Shown piece by piece: positions 40,143-42,021 of a DNA stretch of 42,021 nucleotides. A program made the position numbers and the translations under genes. How positions within the stretch are numbered: position 1 is the first letter of the stretch; the number at the start of each line of letters is the position of its first letter. The notes beneath the pieces were generated by a model that made no database searches, was not told where the DNA came from, and saw only the letters and a list, made by a program, of their open reading frames with translations. Where the stretch lies: positions 1-42,021 of the forward strand of contig CAYGRZ010000008.1 in assembly GCA_964352425.1 (NCBI GenBank). The letters run 5' to 3'. The DNA is from JAMWCX01 sp964352425. GTDB lineage: Bacteria > Omnitrophota > Gorgyraeia > 2-01-FULL-45-10.

Positions 40143-40442
40143 TTAACCCATTCTCATCGCGATACCGACCAGCGTCCTGACCAGGAACAATTTCAGGAAC
40201 CAGACGCATATGAGCGCGAATATCGGCGAAAAATCTATCCCGATCGTATGCGCAGGCGCCAGCCGCCTGAACGGCGCGAGCATCGGCTCGGTCGTCTTGT
40301 ACAGGAACCCGACGACCGGATTATACGGGTCGGGGTTCACCCAGCTCAGGAGCGCCCTGATGATGATCAGCCAGTTGACGATCGTGAGCAGGTAGTCAAG
40401 TATCGTCGCGACGGCATATATGAGATTACCCATTACGAACAT
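40143..40442 (-). CDS. yggT: YggT-family membrane protein
   Basis: 99 residues from the ATG at 40442, which has AAAGGA five to six bases upstream and starts just after the proC stop; a frame reaches 12 codons further into proC. Two hydrophobic blocks with the family motif IRALLSWVNPDPYNPVVGFLYKTTEPMLAPFRR, and a C-terminal FSPIFALICVWFLKLFLV. Inner-membrane protein linked to osmotic stress or cell division factors in other bacteria; role not settled. The yggS-proC-yggT order is widely conserved. Confidence 0.93.
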   Translation of the reverse strand: MFVMGNLIYAVATILDYLLTIVNWLIIIRALLSWVNPDPYNPVVGFLYKTTEPMLAPFRRLAPAHTIGIDFSPIFALICVWFLKLFLVRTLVGIAMRMG

Positions 40443-40444
40443 GG

Positions 40445-41254
40445 CTATCCTTTCGAGAGCTCTTTGGAGCGTGTGCACGCGGCGGCGGCCGCGATCGCGA
40501 TGATCTTCTTAAAATGCTTCTTTTCGAAGACATTGAGCGCGGCCTCGGTCGTCCCGCCTTTCGACGTGACGCGCCGTCTCAACTGGGCCGGATCTTCCTT
40601 CAGCGCGTTCAATACCTTCGCGCTACCCAGCGCCGTCTTCAGCACCAGCTTCGCGGCCGTCTCGCTGTCGAGCCCCAGCTTCTTCGCGGCCTCGGTCAGC
40701 GCCTCGATCATATAGAAAAAGTACGCGGGCCCGCTTCCGCTTATCGCGGTGACCGCGTCTACCAGTTTTTCATCGACCTCCACCACGTCGCCTATCGTCG
40801 AGAATATGTAACGGGCGATCCCCAGGTGCTCCCTCGTGGCGGCGCTGCCGGCGCTTATCGAGGTGATCGCCTCCCCTATGATGGCCGGAAAATTAGGCAT
40901 CGCCCTCACGACAGGGATATCTTTACCGACCGCTTTTTCGATATGCTTTGTCGTAATGCCGGCCGCGATAGAGATGAGAAGCTTCTCAGCGGACATACCG
41001 CAGCAGACCTCCTGCTTCAGGACCTTCTCGAGGTCCTGCGGTTTCACCGCGAGTATGATCACGTCGGAATATTTGACGAGATAATTATTATCGATCCCGA
41101 CGATTATCTTGTATTTTGCCTGGATGGTGTCCCGCCTGGCGGTGTCTGTCTCGCTGACCATGAGCGTGGTGCTCTTCTCCATCACATCGGACAGGCGGCA
41201 CAGAAGAGCCTCGCCCATGTTGCCGCAGCCCATGATCCCGATCTTTTTATTCAT
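40445..41254 (-). CDS. proC: Pyrroline-5-carboxylate reductase
   Basis: 269 residues. NAD(P)-binding Rossmann motif GIMGCGNMGEALL at the N-terminus, AVKPQDLEKVLKQ, RAMPNFPAIIGEAITSIS and the C-terminal family signature with DAVTAISGSGPAYFFYMIEALTEAAKKLGLD and RRRVTSKGGTTEAAL. Last step of proline synthesis. Overlaps the yggS-like gene by 8 nt. Confidence 0.96.
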   Translation of the reverse strand: MNKKIGIMGCGNMGEALLCRLSDVMEKSTTLMVSETDTARRDTIQAKYKIIVGIDNNYLVKYSDVIILAVKPQDLEKVLKQEVCCGMSAEKLLISIAAGITTKHIEKAVGKDIPVVRAMPNFPAIIGEAITSISAGSAATREHLGIARYIFSTIGDVVEVDEKLVDAVTAISGSGPAYFFYMIEALTEAAKKLGLDSETAAKLVLKTALGSAKVLNALKEDPAQLRRRVTSKGGTTEAALNVFEKKHFKKIIAIAAAAACTRSKELSKG

Positions 41255-41921
41255 TAAATATCGCCCTGCCTATCCTCACCATGGTCGAGCCCTCCATGAT
41301 CGCGGCCTCGAAATCGCCTGTCATGCCCATCGAGAGTATCGTGTAGTTCTTGTTCAGTATCGTATTCACGCTGTCGCGAAGTTCCCGCAGTTCCCTGAAG
41401 CAAGGCCGGACCGATTCCGGGGCACCGGTTTCGGGCGCGATCGTCATCAACCCTTTCATATTGATATTACGGCAGAGCGCCGTGATCTTTAAGATAAGGC
41501 CGGTAAGAGCCTCCGCGGCGATGCCGAATTTCGTCTTCTCGCCCGATGTGTTCACCTGGATCAATATATCCTGGATCTTGCCTATTTTGCCGGCTTCCTT
41601 ATCGATCGCTTCGGCAAGGCGCAGGCTGTCGACCGAGTGTATCAGCGAAAATATCCTGACGGCGTCCTTAACCTTGTTCGTCTGCAGGTGCCCGACGAGA
41701 TGCCACGCGGCGGCATCACCGATCGCCCTGTACTTAATGACGGCATCCTGCACCCTGTTCTCGCCGAAGATAGCCACCCCTGCATCGCTGGCTTCCTGCA
41801 TCTGCTCGGGGGTAGCTTCCTTGGTGACACAGACGAGCTGAACGCTCTCAGCAGGCCTGCCGCATTTTTCGCAAGCCATTGCTATTCTACGCGTTACGGA
41901 TTGAAGATTGTCGGCTATCAT
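41247..41921 (-). CDS. YggS/PROSC-type pyridoxal-phosphate homeostasis protein
   Basis: 224 residues from the ATG at 41921 (MIADNLQSVTRRI); the frame starts nine codons earlier at a GTG that would overlap the promoter. Alanine-racemase-type TIM barrel: PLP lysine in LVCVTKEATPEQM, then FGENRVQDAVIKY, WHLVGHLQTNKVKDAVRIFSLIHSVDSLRLAEAI, QVNTSGEKTKFGI, LMTIAP and LSMGMTGDFEAAIMEGSTMVRIGRAIF. Binds PLP without catalysing a known reaction. A pair of cysteines (CEKCG) near residue 20 is unusual. First gene of the yggS-proC-yggT-mtnP unit. Confidence 0.93.
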   Translation of the reverse strand: MIADNLQSVTRRIAMACEKCGRPAESVQLVCVTKEATPEQMQEASDAGVAIFGENRVQDAVIKYRAIGDAAAWHLVGHLQTNKVKDAVRIFSLIHSVDSLRLAEAIDKEAGKIGKIQDILIQVNTSGEKTKFGIAAEALTGLILKITALCRNINMKGLMTIAPETGAPESVRPCFRELRELRDSVNTILNKNYTILSMGMTGDFEAAIMEGSTMVRIGRAIFNE

Positions 41922-41938
41922 AAGCAAATGGACAGCAT

Positions 41939-41967
41939 AAAATAGCACAAAGGGTGGTAAAAGTCAA
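41939..41967 (-). promoter_or_regulatory. Promoter of the yggS-proC-yggT-mtnP unit
   Basis: On the minus strand TTGACT (41967-41962), 17-nt spacer, TATTTT (41944-41939). The leader would be about 10 nt to the ATG at 41921 and holds no clear Shine-Dalgarno. Beyond it to the right edge (41968-42021) nothing was recognised. Confidence 0.55.
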
Positions 41968-42021
41968 CGAATTTGGACTAGCCTGTTATAGCAAGGCAAA
42001 AATGTCCTGTTTCTAGCAAAG

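Overview
The window is a 42 kb stretch in which every gene I can support lies on the minus strand, so transcription runs from the right edge to the left. The genes describe a Gram-negative (diderm), rod-forming, chemically ordinary bacterium: an RND efflux pump with a TolC-type outer-membrane channel, lipoprotein maturation (lgt, lspA), a fused SecDF with YajC, and a complete mreBCD-mrdA-rodA elongation cluster. Gene content, the lgt-lspA-dksA-ileS order, and the abundance of short intergenic repeats suggest an uncultured lineage such as Omnitrophota; this placement is inference from memory, not a search result. No rRNA, tRNA, CRISPR array, prophage, insertion sequence with transposase or plasmid gene was seen.

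Layout, in order of transcription (right to left). (1) 42.0-39.2 kb: yggS-like PLP protein, proC, yggT, mtnP, behind a good sigma70-type promoter. (2) 39.2-33.5 kb: ileS, a DksA/TraR protein, lspA, lgt, rluD. (3) 33.5-31.6 kb: aroA and a PAP2 phosphatase, with a promoter that would give an almost leaderless aroA mRNA. (4) 31.6-26.4 kb: mreB, mreC, mreD, mrdA (PBP2), rodA, behind a near-consensus promoter. (5) 26.4-25.8 kb: a 586-bp non-coding mosaic of palindromes and repeats. (6) 25.8-18.1 kb: queA, tgt, yajC, secDF, a cation diffusion facilitator, recJ. (7) 18.1-13.6 kb: one gene for a 1439-residue secreted protein with a large internal duplication, with its own promoter and terminator. (8) 13.5-8.4 kb: an AmrS-type radical SAM protein with a signal peptide, a CcdA/SafE-like membrane protein, a membrane-embedded spermidine-synthase-like protein, rluB and a single-domain response regulator. 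(9) 8.3-1.7 kb: marR, tolC-like, membrane-fusion protein, RND pump, a PG0541-like protein and a 46-residue HicB-like protein: a self-contained efflux operon. (10) 1.6 kb to the left edge: a secreted beta-propeller (Asp-box) protein cut by the window edge.

The most unusual aspect is not one gene but the repeats. At least four sequence classes of heptanucleotide (or 7+8) tandem repeats sit in the gaps between genes and often touch or supply the stop codon of the gene before them; one such array lies in frame inside ileS, and a different repeat lies in frame inside tgt. Three 26-bp perfect palindromes share their ends and centre while their inner arms differ and co-vary, and one supplies the stop codon of the spermidine-synthase-like gene. 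Two gaps around queA share further repeat modules. Together these look like several families of small non-autonomous elements invading a compact genome. The second most interesting item is the trio radical SAM / CcdA-like / spermidine-synthase-like, which looks like a functional unit of unknown role.
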